A stretch of 64,000 bases of DNA from Comamonadaceae bacterium M7527. GTDB taxonomy: Bacteria; Pseudomonadota; Gammaproteobacteria; Burkholderiales; Burkholderiaceae_C. Numbering within the stretch: position 1 is the first letter of the stretch; every line of letters starts with the position of its first letter. The notes beneath the pieces are model-generated. The model saw only the letters and a list, made by a program, of their open reading frames with translations, was not told the DNA's origin and searched no databases. Below are positions 35,727-45,512 of the stretch, piece by piece. A program made the translations under genes and the position numbers. The stretch spans positions 1,798,001 through 1,862,000 of the forward strand of contig CP087990.1 of assembly GCA_021044545.1 (NCBI GenBank), read 5' to 3'.

Positions 35727-37588
35727 TCAACGCCCAGCAATCACCCTCAACACCTCGTCGCCATAAGCCTCCAACTTCTTGGTGCCAATCCCTGGCACAC
35801 CGACCAGCTCATAGGCGTTACCGGGTCTGAGTTGCGCCAAGGCTTTCAGCGTGTTGTTGTTGAAAATCACATAGGCCGGCAAGTCGTGTGCACGTGCCAC
35901 TTCGGCGCGCCAGGCTTTGAGATCGGCAAATACGCCTTGGGCATGGGCGTCCAGGTCGCTGTCATCCGCACGGGCGTTGCTGCGTGAGGGGCTTGCTTTA
36001 CTGGCGGTGGCCACGCGTTGCCATACTTGTGACTCGTTACGCAGCAGCGCGCGCGCGGGCTCACCCAGTTGCAGTGTCTTGTACATGCCACTGTCTACCA
36101 CCACAGCGCCATTGGCCACCAGTTGGCGCAGCAAGGCACGCCACTGCGCCTCGCTCATGTCTTTGCCTATGCCAAAGGTGCTCAGTTTGTCGTGCTGGTA
36201 TTGGTTGACCCGGTCTGTGACTTTGCCGCGCAACACATCCAGCAAATGGCCTGAGCCAAAGGCCATGCCCGAGCTTTGCTGAAAGCGGTAAATGGTACTG
36301 AGTAGCTTGCGCGCCGCTTCGGTGGCGTCAAACACCTGGGGTGGGTTCAGGCAGTTGTCGCAATTGCCGCAAGCCGTGCTGTGCTCGCCAAAGTAGTTCA
36401 ATAAGTGCACGCGGCGGCAGTCGGTGGCTTCGGCCAGCGCCAGCAGTGCGTCAAGTTTGCCGCGCAAGGCTTGCTTGAATTCCTCGCTGGCAACACCTTC
36501 ATCAATCATGCGGCGCTGGTTGATGACGTCTGCCAAGCCATAGGCCATCCAGGCGACAGCAGGCTCGCCGTCGCGTCCGGCCCGCCCCGTTTCTTGGTAG
36601 TAGCCTTCTATGTTTTTGGGCATGTCCATGTGCGCCACAAACCGCACATCTGGCTTGTCTATACCCATGCCAAATGCAATGGTGGCCACCACTACGACAC
36701 CGTCTTCGCGCAAAAAGCGGTCCTGGTGGCGCTGGCGAACGGCGGCTTCCATGCCCGCGTGATAAGGCAATGCGTTAACACCGGCGCGCGCCAGCTGCTC
36801 GGCCACTTCTTCAACGCGTCGGCGCGATTGGCAGTACACCACGCCTGCATCATCGGCAAATTCGGTTTGAATAAACGTCAGCAACTGCGCCATGGCGTCG
36901 CGTTTTTCAGTGATGCGGTAGCTGATGTTGGGCCTGTCAAAGCTGCTGACAAATTGGCGTGCTTCATGCAGCGCCAGGTGGTGCACCATGTCTTGGCGCG
37001 TGAGGTCGTCTGCCGTGGCTGTGAGTGCTAAGCGTGGCACGCCTGCAAACTGCTCATGCAGCATGGACATGGCGCGGTATTCGGGTCTAAAGTCGTGCCC
37101 CCATTGGCTGACGCAGTGCGCCTCATCAATGGCAAACAGGCTCAGTTGGCCACGTTCATACAAACTGGTGAGCAGCGCCATAAAGCGCGGTGTGGTGATG
37201 CGCTCGGGTGCGGCGTACAACAGCGTGAGTTCGCCACGCAGCATTTGTTGCTCAACCTCGCGCGCAGCGGCCATGTCAGTGTGGAGTTTAAAAACGCCGC
37301 CGACACACCCAGCTCATGCAGTGCACCCACTTGGTTGTGCATCAAGGCAATAAGGGGCGACACCACCACGGCCACACCATGTCCGGCGCGCTGGCGCACG
37401 ATGGCGGGCACCTGGTAGCACAAGCTTTTGCCGCCACCTGTGGGCATAAGCACCAGCGCATCGCCGCCGTCTACAACGTGGTTGATGATGTCGGCTTGTG
37501 GGCCTCTAAAGGCGTCAAAACCAAAGACCTCGTGCAATACATCCAACGGTGTACTGCTGGCTACTTCCGTGCTGGCTGTTGTAGACAC
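35727..37588 (-). CDS. recQ: ATP-dependent DNA helicase RecQ, frameshifted in this sequence
   Basis: RecQ helicase, about 620 residues once repaired, for recombination and fork repair. The first frame has FGFDAFRGPQADII, the Walker A MPTGGGKSLCYQVPA and SPLIALMHNQV. The second frame has AIDEAHCVSQWGHDFRPEY, the zinc region CGNCDNC and the C-terminal HRDC segment. The break is near 37274-37276 with one base missing (ACATGG where ACAATGG would give TMAAAREVEQQML). A GTG at 37588, 4 bases after the rhodanese stop, is the best start; an earlier ATG would overlap that gene. Confidence 0.92.
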
Positions 37589-37592
37589 GGGC

Positions 37593-38006
37593 TTACAGCT
37601 GCTCCCATGGCAAGGCGTCAAAGCGCCAGCCGTTGATGCATGAGCGGTGAAAGCTGTCGTTGAGCTCGCCTTCAAAGCCGTGCACCACATTGATGACGTC
37701 GGTAAAGCCTGCTGCCTCTAGTGCGTTGCCTGCGTCAAGTGTGCGTTTGCCACTGCGACAAATAAGCACCACAGGGCGTGTTTTGTCTTGTGCCTCGTCG
37801 CTGACCAAACGCACAAAGGTCTCTGGGTGTGGCGTGAGTTCCGGGTACTCGTACCACGGCACGTTGATTGCGCCCGGGGGGCGACCCACGTATAGCGACT
37901 CAATCTCCATACGCACGTCTATCATCAAGGCGTTGGGGTTGGCCTGCATCAGCGCCCAGGCCTCTTTTGGCTGCAAGTGTTTCATAAGCCCTCTATTGTC
38001 CGGCAT
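37593..38006 (-). CDS. Rhodanese-like sulfurtransferase
   Basis: A 137-residue single rhodanese domain. The active-site loop is CRSGKRT (Cys in VVLICRSGKRT), preceded by MIDVRMEIESLYVG and GAINVPWYE. No signal peptide, so cytoplasmic. Likely a sulfur-transfer or persulfide-handling protein; the acceptor is unknown. It is 4 bases upstream of recQ and convergent with nothing, in a minus-strand series with the SDR gene 30 bases upstream. Confidence 0.88.
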   Translation of the reverse strand: MPDNRGLMKHLQPKEAWALMQANPNALMIDVRMEIESLYVGRPPGAINVPWYEYPELTPHPETFVRLVSDEAQDKTRPVVLICRSGKRTLDAGNALEAAGFTDVINVVHGFEGELNDSFHRSCINGWRFDALPWEQL

Positions 38007-38036
38007 TGTGGCGGTGCACTTGCCTGGCTTTGTGCG

Positions 38037-38852
38037 TTAGGTGGCCAATTGTTGCAAAACTGTCTCCAAGGCGTGCACCACGGCGCTGGACTTGTGCTCA
38101 TTCAGCGCGTCTGTGTGCGGGTTGGCAAAGCGTTTGGCGTCGTTGTCAAAGTACAAGCCGTTCGCGTTTGCAAACTCGTCAGATAAGGCAGCCCGGCACA
38201 CAATGTCTGCGCCTATGCCCACGTCGGATCCGGCTATGCCAAACCCTTCGCTCACCATGCGCGTGGCCAGCAGTGAGCCTGGGTTAACCGCCACCACCAA
38301 TGGGCCCACTCCCTTGCGTTGCTGCGCCATGTGGCGTGACCACATGGTGAGGGCCAGTTTGCTTTGCGCGTAGGCGGGCATGTCATCCAGTGCCAAACGT
38401 CCAGCCAGTGCGTCCAAGTTCACAGGTGCTTGCGCCGCTGACGACAGGTTGACCACGCGTGATGAGGCACTCAAGAGCGGCAGCAGGCGCTGTGTCAGGC
38501 GGTAAGGCGCAATGGTATTGACCATAAACCGCATGTCTAGGCCGTCAGCGGTGCGCGTGTTGGGTGTCTTTAAGATGCCTGCGTTGTTGATCAACACATC
38601 AAGCTGGCTGTGTTGGTTGGCAACGGCTACGCTCAGTTGGTCTACTGCCCCGAGAGTGGACCAATCGGCCACGTAGGTGCTGATAGGACCCGCGCCGGGC
38701 AAGGCTGACAGCGCTTTAGCCGCGGCGCCCAGCTTGTCCGCATTGCGTCCATGCAGCAGCAAACAGTGTCCTTGCGCCGCCAGTTTGTGGGCAGTGGCCA
38801 GGCCAATGCCGTCACTGGCGCCTGTTATGAGTATGGTTTTGGGCGTGGTCAT
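38037..38852 (-). CDS. Short-chain dehydrogenase/reductase
   Basis: A 271-residue classical SDR. TGASDGIGLATA is the NAD(P)-binding motif, followed by NNAGIL and the catalytic Ser in NLSSAAQ and Tyr-Lys in YAQSKLA. The substrate is unknown. The ATG at 38852 is chosen because it directly precedes the Rossmann strand (TPKTILITG). It lies divergent from metH part 1, 114 bases apart. Confidence 0.88.
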   Translation of the reverse strand: MTTPKTILITGASDGIGLATAHKLAAQGHCLLLHGRNADKLGAAAKALSALPGAGPISTYVADWSTLGAVDQLSVAVANQHSQLDVLINNAGILKTPNTRTADGLDMRFMVNTIAPYRLTQRLLPLLSASSRVVNLSSAAQAPVNLDALAGRLALDDMPAYAQSKLALTMWSRHMAQQRKGVGPLVVAVNPGSLLATRMVSEGFGIAGSDVGIGADIVCRAALSDEFANANGLYFDNDAKRFANPHTDALNEHKSSAVVHALETVLQQLAT

Positions 38853-38966
38853 GGCCTTGTCCTGTGGTGGTTTTTGATGGGCGGCGTTATGGCGCGCAAG
38901 GTTTTTAAGCGCAGCCAATTCCACCACGCCCGCATGGTGTGTGCATTAACTTTCTACAATAGCGCC

Positions 38967-40032
38967 ATGACCGCTATTGCTACTCCTGCCGTTTTTGACC
39001 AAGCCTATACCCGAGGTGCTGCGCTGCCAGCTATTTTGGCGCAGCGCATTGCTATTTTGGACGGGGCCATGGGCACCATGATTCAGCGTTTTAAGCTGGG
39101 TGAAGCGCAATACCGTGGTGAGCGATTTAAAGATTTTCACCGAGACGTGAAGGGCAACAACGAGTTGCTAAGCCTCACGCGTGCGGACGTGATTGCCGAT
39201 GTGCACGAGCGCTACTTGGCCGCTGGCGCGGACATGATAGAGACCAATACCTTTGGTGCCACACGCATTGCCCAAGAAGACTACGACATGGCCAACTTGG
39301 CCTACGAAATGAATGTCGCCTCTGCCCGGTTGGCACGCGCGGCTTGCGATAAATATGCCACGGCTGACAAGCCGCGTTTTGTAGTGGGTGCCTTAGGTCC
39401 CACGCCTAAAACCGCCAGCATCAGCCCGGATGTGAACGACCCCAGCGCGCGCAACGTTACCTTTGAGCAGCTGCGCGCGTCGTATTACGAGCAAGTGCAG
39501 GGTTTGTTTGACGGTGGTGCAGACGTGCTGTTGGTCGAGACGATTTTTGACACGCTTAATGCCAAGGCGGCGTTGTTTGCGATTGAAGAATTTTTTGATG
39601 CCACTGGTGAGCGCCTGCCTGTCATCATCAGTGGCACGGTGACCGATGCCTCAGGCCGTGTGTTGAGCGGTCAAACCGTGACCGCATTTTGGGCCAGCGT
39701 GCGCCATGTCAAGCCACTGGCCGTGGGCCTGAACTGCGCCCTGGGGGCTACGCTGATGCGCCCCTACATACAAGAGCGCTAAAGTGGCCCAGGGCACTTA
39801 CATCAGCTGCTACCCCAACGCGGGCCTGCCCAATCCCATGAGCGATACCGGTTTTGATGAAACCCCGGAAGTGACCAGTCGCTTGCTACATGAGTTTGCC
39901 GCGCAAGGCTTGGTGAACATTGTGGGCGGCTGCTGCGGCACCACCCCCGAGCACATCGCCGCCATTGGTGATGCGGTCAGGCCTGAAAAGGCAAGGGATG
40001 TGACGTGGGCGGCATACCGCGAAGCGGCTTAA
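38967..40032 (+). CDS. metH: Methionine synthase MetH, homocysteine-binding part, frameshifted in this sequence
   Basis: The N-terminal module of cobalamin-dependent methionine synthase as a separate protein, about 355 residues once repaired. It binds homocysteine through zinc: VGLNCALGA and the GGCCGTTPEHI pair supply the Cys ligands. LDGAMGTMIQRFKL is the family start. The frame breaks at about 39776-39779; adding a CG or GC to GAGCGCT (giving ERAKVAQGTYISCYPN) restores it. The start at 38967 is the first in-frame ATG before conserved sequence. In many Burkholderiales this module and the pterin/B12 module are separate genes, as here. Confidence 0.9.
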
Positions 40033-40110
40033 ACGCAGCAGCCTGCCGCTGGGCATGTCGCCAGGGTCTTTGCTACATAAAAGCGTTGGTCGTGGTGTGT
40101 CTTGTAGGCG

Positions 40111-40142
40111 AAAAAAAGCCCGATTGCCAATGGCAGTCGGGC
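40111..40142 (-). terminator. Rho-independent terminator of the NCS1 permease gene
   Basis: On the minus strand GCCCGACTGCC and GGCAATCGGGC form an 11-base stem (one G-T pair) with a 3-base loop, followed by seven T. It lies between the convergent metH part 1 and permease genes. Confidence 0.88.
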
Positions 40143-40181
40143 CGTGTGCGCAGACTTAGACTTGGGTAGTCAGGCTTTGTC

Positions 40182-41585
40182 TCAAGAAAGCTTTATATGT
40201 TTGGTGCGTATGAAGTAAACGGCAGCGCCTAATGCGGCACCAATAATCCATGCGTAGCCAGACAAGTCGCTCAACTGGGCAACCAGACGGTGGCCACAGA
40301 AAAGACGGCACCAATGGCGAAGGCAATCACAGCATTGTCGTGCCAGCCGTTTTTGTAGTGGTACTTGCCACCGTCCATGTTGTAGAGGTCTTCCTGGCTC
40401 AAGACTTGTTTGCGAACCACGAAGTAATCCACAATCAAAATGCCGAACAGCGGCGCCAACGTGGCACCCAGCGTGTTGACAAAACCACCAATACCGATTT
40501 GGCTGATCACTGCTGTCCACAAGCCACCAATCACCAAGGCGAAGCCGGATGTGATCAGACCGGCCTTGCGAAAGCCAATGGTGTTGGGTGACAGGTTGGC
40601 AATGCCGTTCACTGCAGGAATGAAGTTGGCGACCAAGTTGATACCGACGGTGGCGGCAAAGAATGTCATGGCAGCAATGACGCTCAAGAACACGCTGTTG
40701 GTGCGTGCCACAATTTCTGTTGGGTTGATGATGGCCTCACCGTACACCACAGCTGCACCGGCGGTTGTGAGCAGGGCCAAGGCAGAGAACAAAATCATAT
40801 TCAAAGGCAAACCCATGAAGTTGCCTTTAACCATGGCGTTCTTGTCTTTGGAAAAGCGTGAGAAGTCACTGAAGTTGATCATCACAGCAGAGAAGTAAGC
40901 CACCATGGTGCCAAAGATGGCTACAAAGCCAGATAGCTCGGTTTTCCAAGTGCCTTCAGGGTTGGCAAAGATGTTTTGCGCCGCTGAAAACAACTGTCCA
41001 TCTGACATGGACCACAGCACAATGACCAAGGCAGTCATGACGGCGTACACAAATGGGCCAGCCAGGTTCAGGAAACCTTCAACCCAGCCCATGCCGCGCC
41101 AGAAAATCAGTATGTGGAACACCCATACAAACAAGAAGGCGACCCAGTCAATACCACTGAGGCCTAAAAACAGTGCATCGCCAGTTTCGGCCCCAGTGAG
41201 GGATTTGATGAGCAGTGCCAAAGCGGTTGATGCAAAGTAGACTTGTGCGCCGTACCAAAACACGGCAACAACCGCGCAATACAGCTGGTAGTTTGGCGCC
41301 CGCAGTGCCCATGCTGGCTCTTGCAAACACTGGGTATGCAATGCCATAGCGCTCGCCGGCTGCGCCGGACAAATTGACCATGCACATCACAAACAGGCTT
41401 GCGGCGATGAGGGCGGCAAAGGCCGTCCAGCCGCTAACGCCGAATGAAACAAACAAAGAGGCGACCAGGGTGTAGCCAAACAATGATTGGATGTCGTTGG
41501 CCCACACATTGAATATGGCAAACCAGCCCCACGTTTTCTCTTGGCTGGTGACTGGGCTTAACGCGCTGTTGTCGTTGGATTGCAT
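40182..41585 (-). CDS. NCS1-family nucleobase/cation symporter (CodB-like), two frameshifts in this sequence
   Basis: An inner-membrane symporter, about 468 residues once repaired, with about twelve hydrophobic helices. Part 1 has WGWFAIFNVWANDIQS and YPVFARASMGTAGAK; part 2 has VFWYGAQVYFAS and GFVNTLGATLAPLFGILIVDYF; part 3 ends YAWIIGAALGAAVYF. Break one at 41273-41277 fits loss of CG from CGCGCG; break two at 40277-40279 fits loss of one G from a run (C on the coding strand). Substrate could be cytosine, hydantoin, uracil or a pyrimidine; not assignable. A candidate operator lies at 41664-41692. Confidence 0.85.
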
Positions 41586-41663
41586 GTCTGTCTCCTTAAG
41601 TCGTCATATGCCGTGGTCAGCCTTTAAAGAGGCAGTGCGTGCATGACGTGTTGTTGGTCAGGA

Positions 41664-41692
41664 CATTTGTATTTAATTGCGTATACAAAATG
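41664..41692. promoter_or_regulatory. Imperfect inverted repeat upstream of the NCS1 permease gene
   Basis: CATTTGTAT and ATACAAAATG flank a 10-base spacer, imperfect by one extra A. It is 79-107 bases upstream of the permease start and resembles GntR-type operators (TTGTAT...ATACAA). The rest of the 310-base gap 41586-41895 is AT-rich and shows no gene. Confidence 0.35.
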
Positions 41693-41895
41693 TGAAGCAA
41701 AGTTTAACGCGAGCAGGCCTCAATAGTGAAATAAAAAGCATTCAATAATCAGGGTATTTCCCCTTGTTTTACGGATAAAATCCCATTTTATATATAAAAA
41801 TAGTTACATAAACAGTTGCGGTGTGTAACGACACGCTTGGCCTTAGACTGGCGAGTCGATTCAACATTTACTACAACGCTTATCAGGCGCACAAC

Positions 41896-42558
41896 ATGTT
41901 TGGCATTACCGACCTTGGCGTTTTCGTGGCGGGCACCATTGCCATTGTGTTGCTGCCTGGGCCCAACTCGCTGTACGTGCTGACTGTGGCCACGCGTTCA
42001 GGTTTGCGTATGGGCTACGCGGGTGCAGCGGGTATTTTTACCGGCGACCTCCTGTTGATGTTGCTCACTGTTTTTGGCGCGGCCTCTGTGCTCAATGCAT
42101 ATCCGGCGGTGTTTCACGCCATCAAGTGGGCTGGTGCGGTCTACTTGGCGTGGCTGGGCTTAAAGCTTATTTGGGGCGGCATTCAAGGCTGGCGAGCTGC
42201 GCGCGGCACAGCCGGTGGCGTGCAAGCCATGATGAAAGACCTAAAGCCTGTGCCAGAGCACACGCCCAAGGCGGTATATCGCAAAGCCTTGGTGGTGAGC
42301 TTGTTAAACCCCAAGGCCATTTTCTTTTTCATTTCGTTTTTTGTGCAGTTTGTAGACCACAGCTACCCTAACCCCGGTATCAGCTTTGCCGTATTGGGTG
42401 CCATCGTGCAGTGCGCCAGTTTGGTGTACTTGAGTGCGCTCATCGTTGGCGGCGTGAAGTTGGCGCAAGCCTTTGCCCAGCGCAAACGCCTAAGCGCCTT
42501 GTTAACGGGGGTGGTGGGCATGATGTTTATTGCGTTTGGCGTGCGTTTGGCCGGATAG
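41896..42558 (+). CDS. LysE/RhtB-family amino acid exporter (LeuE-like)
   Basis: A 220-residue inner-membrane protein with six predicted helices. The LysE family signature LLPGPNSLYVLTVATRSGLRMGY is near the N-terminus, then FTGDLLLMLLT and SLLNPKAIFFFISFFVQFV. The ATG at 41896 is chosen; an upstream in-frame start adds 25 residues with no family pattern. It is inserted between the two metH parts. The exported amino acid is unknown; leucine-type by resemblance only. Confidence 0.88.
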   Translation: MFGITDLGVFVAGTIAIVLLPGPNSLYVLTVATRSGLRMGYAGAAGIFTGDLLLMLLTVFGAASVLNAYPAVFHAIKWAGAVYLAWLGLKLIWGGIQGWRAARGTAGGVQAMMKDLKPVPEHTPKAVYRKALVVSLLNPKAIFFFISFFVQFVDHSYPNPGISFAVLGAIVQCASLVYLSALIVGGVKLAQAFAQRKRLSALLTGVVGMMFIAFGVRLAG

Positions 42559-42632
42559 CCGTCTCGCTTTGACGCATTGCCGTTGTGATGCACGGCCACA
42601 AGCGCAGCGGTTAAAATGCTGGGTTGGTTGCC

Positions 42633-42734
42633 AAGGAGCGCTGCATCGCCTCACTCAGTGGGGTGTCAGGCTTGGCGAACCGTTGCGCAGCAAGCATGTG
42701 GCCTGCATACGCAACCGTAGCAACGGCGCTCGCC
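42633..42734 (+). promoter_or_regulatory. S-adenosylhomocysteine (SAH) riboswitch upstream of metH
   Basis: The element begins AAGGAGCGCTGC (42633-42644) and ends CAACGGCGCTCGCC (42721-42734), with CAGGCTTGG in the middle. GAGCGC (42636-42641) pairs with GCGCTC (42726-42731) as P1. These are the conserved landmarks of the SAH (ahcY-type) riboswitch, which in beta- and gammaproteobacteria precedes ahcY, metH and metF and turns genes on when SAH is high. It ends about 18 bases before the metH ribosome site. Confidence 0.88.
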
Positions 42735-42741
42735 TGAACTT

Positions 42742-45501
42742 ATGCGCCATCAGGTGAGGCCCGCTGTGAATCAAAATCAACCATCTCCTGCTTCTATACC
42801 CGCCATGCTGTTGTCTGGCCTTGAGCCGCTGCGCGTTGATGACAGTAGTTTGTTCATCAACGTGGGTGAGCGTACCAACGTTACAGGCTCTAAAGCCTTT
42901 GCCCGCCTGATTTTGAACGAGCAGTTTGAAGAGGCCTTGGCCGTGGCGCGTCAGCAGGTAGAAAACGGCGCACAAGTGGTAGACGTCAACATGGACGAAG
43001 CCATGTTGGACAGTCAAGCTGCCATGGTGAAGTTTTTAAATCTAATGGCCGGTGAGCCCGACATCGCCCGTGTGCCGGTGATGATTGACTCCAGCAAGTG
43101 GAGCGTGATTGAGGCGGGTTTGCAATGCGTGCAAGGCAAAAGCATTGTCAACTCCATCAGCATGAAAGAGGGCTTGGATGAATTCCGCCGTCAGGCCAAG
43201 CTGGTCAAGCGCTATGGCGCTGCTGCTGTGGTGATGGCCTTTGATGAGCAAGGCCAAGCGGATACTTACGAGCGCAAGATAGAGATTTGCGAGCGCGCTT
43301 ATCGCGTGCTGGTAGACGACGTGGGGTTTGCAGCAGAAGACATTATTTTTGACCCCAACATCTTTGCCATTGCCACCGGTATTGAAGAGCACAACAACTA
43401 CGCTGTTGATTTCATCAATGCTACGCGGTGGATTAAAGACAACTTGCCAGGCGCCAAAGTCAGCGGTGGTGTGTCCAACGTGAGCTTCAGCTTTCGCGGC
43501 AACGACCCGGTGCGCGAGGCCATTCACACCGTGTTTTTGTACTACGCCATCAAGGCGGGCATGGACATGGGCATTGTCAACGCAGGCATGGTGGGTGTGT
43601 ACGACCAATTAGAGCCTGTGTTGCGTGAGCGCGTTGAAGATGTGGTGCTGAACCGCCGGCCCGACGCAGGCGAGCGGCTCATCGAAGTGGCCGAAACGGC
43701 CAAGGGCGCAGCAAAAGACGACAGCACAAAATATGAATGGCGCGCACTGCCTATTCGTGAGCGTTTAAGCCACGCGCTGGTTCGCGGTCTCAACGAGTTC
43801 ATCGTGGAAGACACCGAAGAGATGTGGCAAAACATTGCTGACGGTGGCGGACGTCCGCTGCACGTGATTGAAGGCCCACTCATGGACGGCATGAACGTGG
43901 TGGGTGACTTGTTTGGCGAAGGCAAGATGTTTTTGCCGCAAGTGGTGAAGAGCGCGCGGGTGATGAAACAAGCCGTGGCCCACCTGGTGCCCTACATTGA
44001 AGAAGAAAAGCAGCGCATGCAAGCCGCTGGTGCTGATGTGCGTAGCAAGGGCAAGATTGTGATTGCCACTGTCAAGGGCGACGTTCATGACATCGGCAAA
44101 AACATCGTGACGGTGGTGTTGCAATGCAATAACTTTGACGTGGTCAACATGGGCGTGATGGTGCCGTGGCAAGACATACTGCAAAAAGCCAAGGACGAAA
44201 ACGCCGACGTCGTGGGTTTGTCAGGCCTGATCACGCCAAGCCTTGAAGAGATGCAAGCTGTGGCCGCCGAGATGGAAAAAGACGCCTGGTTCCGCGAACG
44301 CCAAATACCGCTGCTGATTGGCGGCGCCACCACCAGCCGCGTGCACACTGCCGTCAAGATTGCGCCGCATTACAGCGGTCCCGTGGTGTATGTGCCAGAT
44401 GCCTCGCGCAGCGTGAGTGTGGCCAGCGGCTTGTTGGGCGACGACAAGGCCAGGTATGTGGCCGAGCTCAACGTCGACTACGAGCGTGTGCGCAGCCAGC
44501 ACGCCAACAAAAAGCAAACACCCCTGTGGACGCTGGCGCAAGCACGCGCCAATGCCGCGCCCATTGACTTCGCCAACTACACACCTGTGGTGCCCAAGTT
44601 TATTGGTAAGCGTGTGCTCAAAGGCGTGGACCTGAACGAGGTGGTGCCGTTTATTGATTGGGCCCCCTTCTTTCAAACCTGGGATTTGGCAGGCCCATAC
44701 CCTGCCATTCTTCAAGACGAGGTGGTTGGTGAGCAAGCGCGCAATGTATTCGCCGACGCCCAGGTCATGCTTAAGCGCATGATTGACGGGCGCTGGCTGA
44801 CCGCCAATGCGGTGGTGGGTTTGTACCCCGCGCAGCGACTAGGCGAGGACGACATTGCCCTGTACACCGACGAGACCCGCAGCACGGTGGCCATGACCTG
44901 GCACGGCCTGCGCCAGCAAACCGAGAAGCACATGGTGGACGGTGTGATGCGCCCCAGCCGCTGCCTGGCCGACTTTGTGGCCACGCCAGCCCAAGGTGCC
45001 GACTACGTTGGCCTGTTTGCGGTTACCGCCGGCATAGGTGCTGACGCGCGCGCAAAAGGTTTTGAAGACGCGCAAGACGATTACAGCGCCATCATGGTGA
45101 AAGCCCTGGCCGACCGCTTGGCCGAGGCCATGGCCGAGATGATGCACCAGCGTGTGCGCACGGACTGGTGGGGCTACGCGCCTAACGAGTCACTGACCAA
45201 CGAGCAACTCATCAAGGAAGCTTACCAAGGCATTCGCCCCGCACCAGGCTACCCCGCTTGCCCAGACCACAGCGCCAAGAAAGCCATGTTTGAGCTGCTG
45301 CAAGCCGCAGACATTGGCATGGGCCTGACCGACAGCTTGGCCATGACACCCGCTGCCAGCGTCAGTGGTTTTTACCTGGCGCACCCGGATGCCACTTACT
45401 TCAACGTCGGCAAAGTGGGTGACGACCAGGTGGCAGACTTGGCCCAGCGCAGCGGCGTGGACGAGCAGCGGGTTAAGGTGCTATTGGGGCCTAACTTGTG
45501 A
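42742..45501 (+). CDS. metH: Methionine synthase MetH, methyltetrahydrofolate/cobalamin/activation part
   Basis: A 919-residue protein with the pterin-binding domain (INVGERTNVTGSKAF), cobalamin cap and B12-binding domain (DVHDIGKNIVTVVLQ, the base-off His in DxHxxG), and the C-terminal SAM-dependent reactivation domain (RPAPGYPACPDHSAKK, then PAASVSGFYLAHP). It transfers methyl from methyl-THF through cobalamin to homocysteine held by part 1. The GTG at 42766, with AGGTGAGG 6 bases upstream, is a better start than the ATG at 42742 and gives 911 residues. It is controlled by the SAH riboswitch just upstream. Confidence 0.96.
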   Translation: MRHQVRPAVNQNQPSPASIPAMLLSGLEPLRVDDSSLFINVGERTNVTGSKAFARLILNEQFEEALAVARQQVENGAQVVDVNMDEAMLDSQAAMVKFLNLMAGEPDIARVPVMIDSSKWSVIEAGLQCVQGKSIVNSISMKEGLDEFRRQAKLVKRYGAAAVVMAFDEQGQADTYERKIEICERAYRVLVDDVGFAAEDIIFDPNIFAIATGIEEHNNYAVDFINATRWIKDNLPGAKVSGGVSNVSFSFRGNDPVREAIHTVFLYYAIKAGMDMGIVNAGMVGVYDQLEPVLRERVEDVVLNRRPDAGERLIEVAETAKGAAKDDSTKYEWRALPIRERLSHALVRGLNEFIVEDTEEMWQNIADGGGRPLHVIEGPLMDGMNVVGDLFGEGKMFLPQVVKSARVMKQAVAHLVPYIEEEKQRMQAAGADVRSKGKIVIATVKGDVHDIGKNIVTVVLQCNNFDVVNMGVMVPWQDILQKAKDENADVVGLSGLITPSLEEMQAVAAEMEKDAWFRERQIPLLIGGATTSRVHTAVKIAPHYSGPVVYVPDASRSVSVASGLLGDDKARYVAELNVDYERVRSQHANKKQTPLWTLAQARANAAPIDFANYTPVVPKFIGKRVLKGVDLNEVVPFIDWAPFFQTWDLAGPYPAILQDEVVGEQARNVFADAQVMLKRMIDGRWLTANAVVGLYPAQRLGEDDIALYTDETRSTVAMTWHGLRQQTEKHMVDGVMRPSRCLADFVATPAQGADYVGLFAVTAGIGADARAKGFEDAQDDYSAIMVKALADRLAEAMAEMMHQRVRTDWWGYAPNESLTNEQLIKEAYQGIRPAPGYPACPDHSAKKAMFELLQAADIGMGLTDSLAMTPAASVSGFYLAHPDATYFNVGKVGDDQVADLAQRSGVDEQRVKVLLGPNL

Positions 45502-45512
45502 AGACTGCTAAT

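Noticed and set aside
42742..45501. Long reading frames on the opposite strand of metH and of several other genes (for example copA, mnmG, pckG)
   Set aside because: They are shadows of strongly conserved genes in GC-rich codon usage, with no domain or ribosome site.
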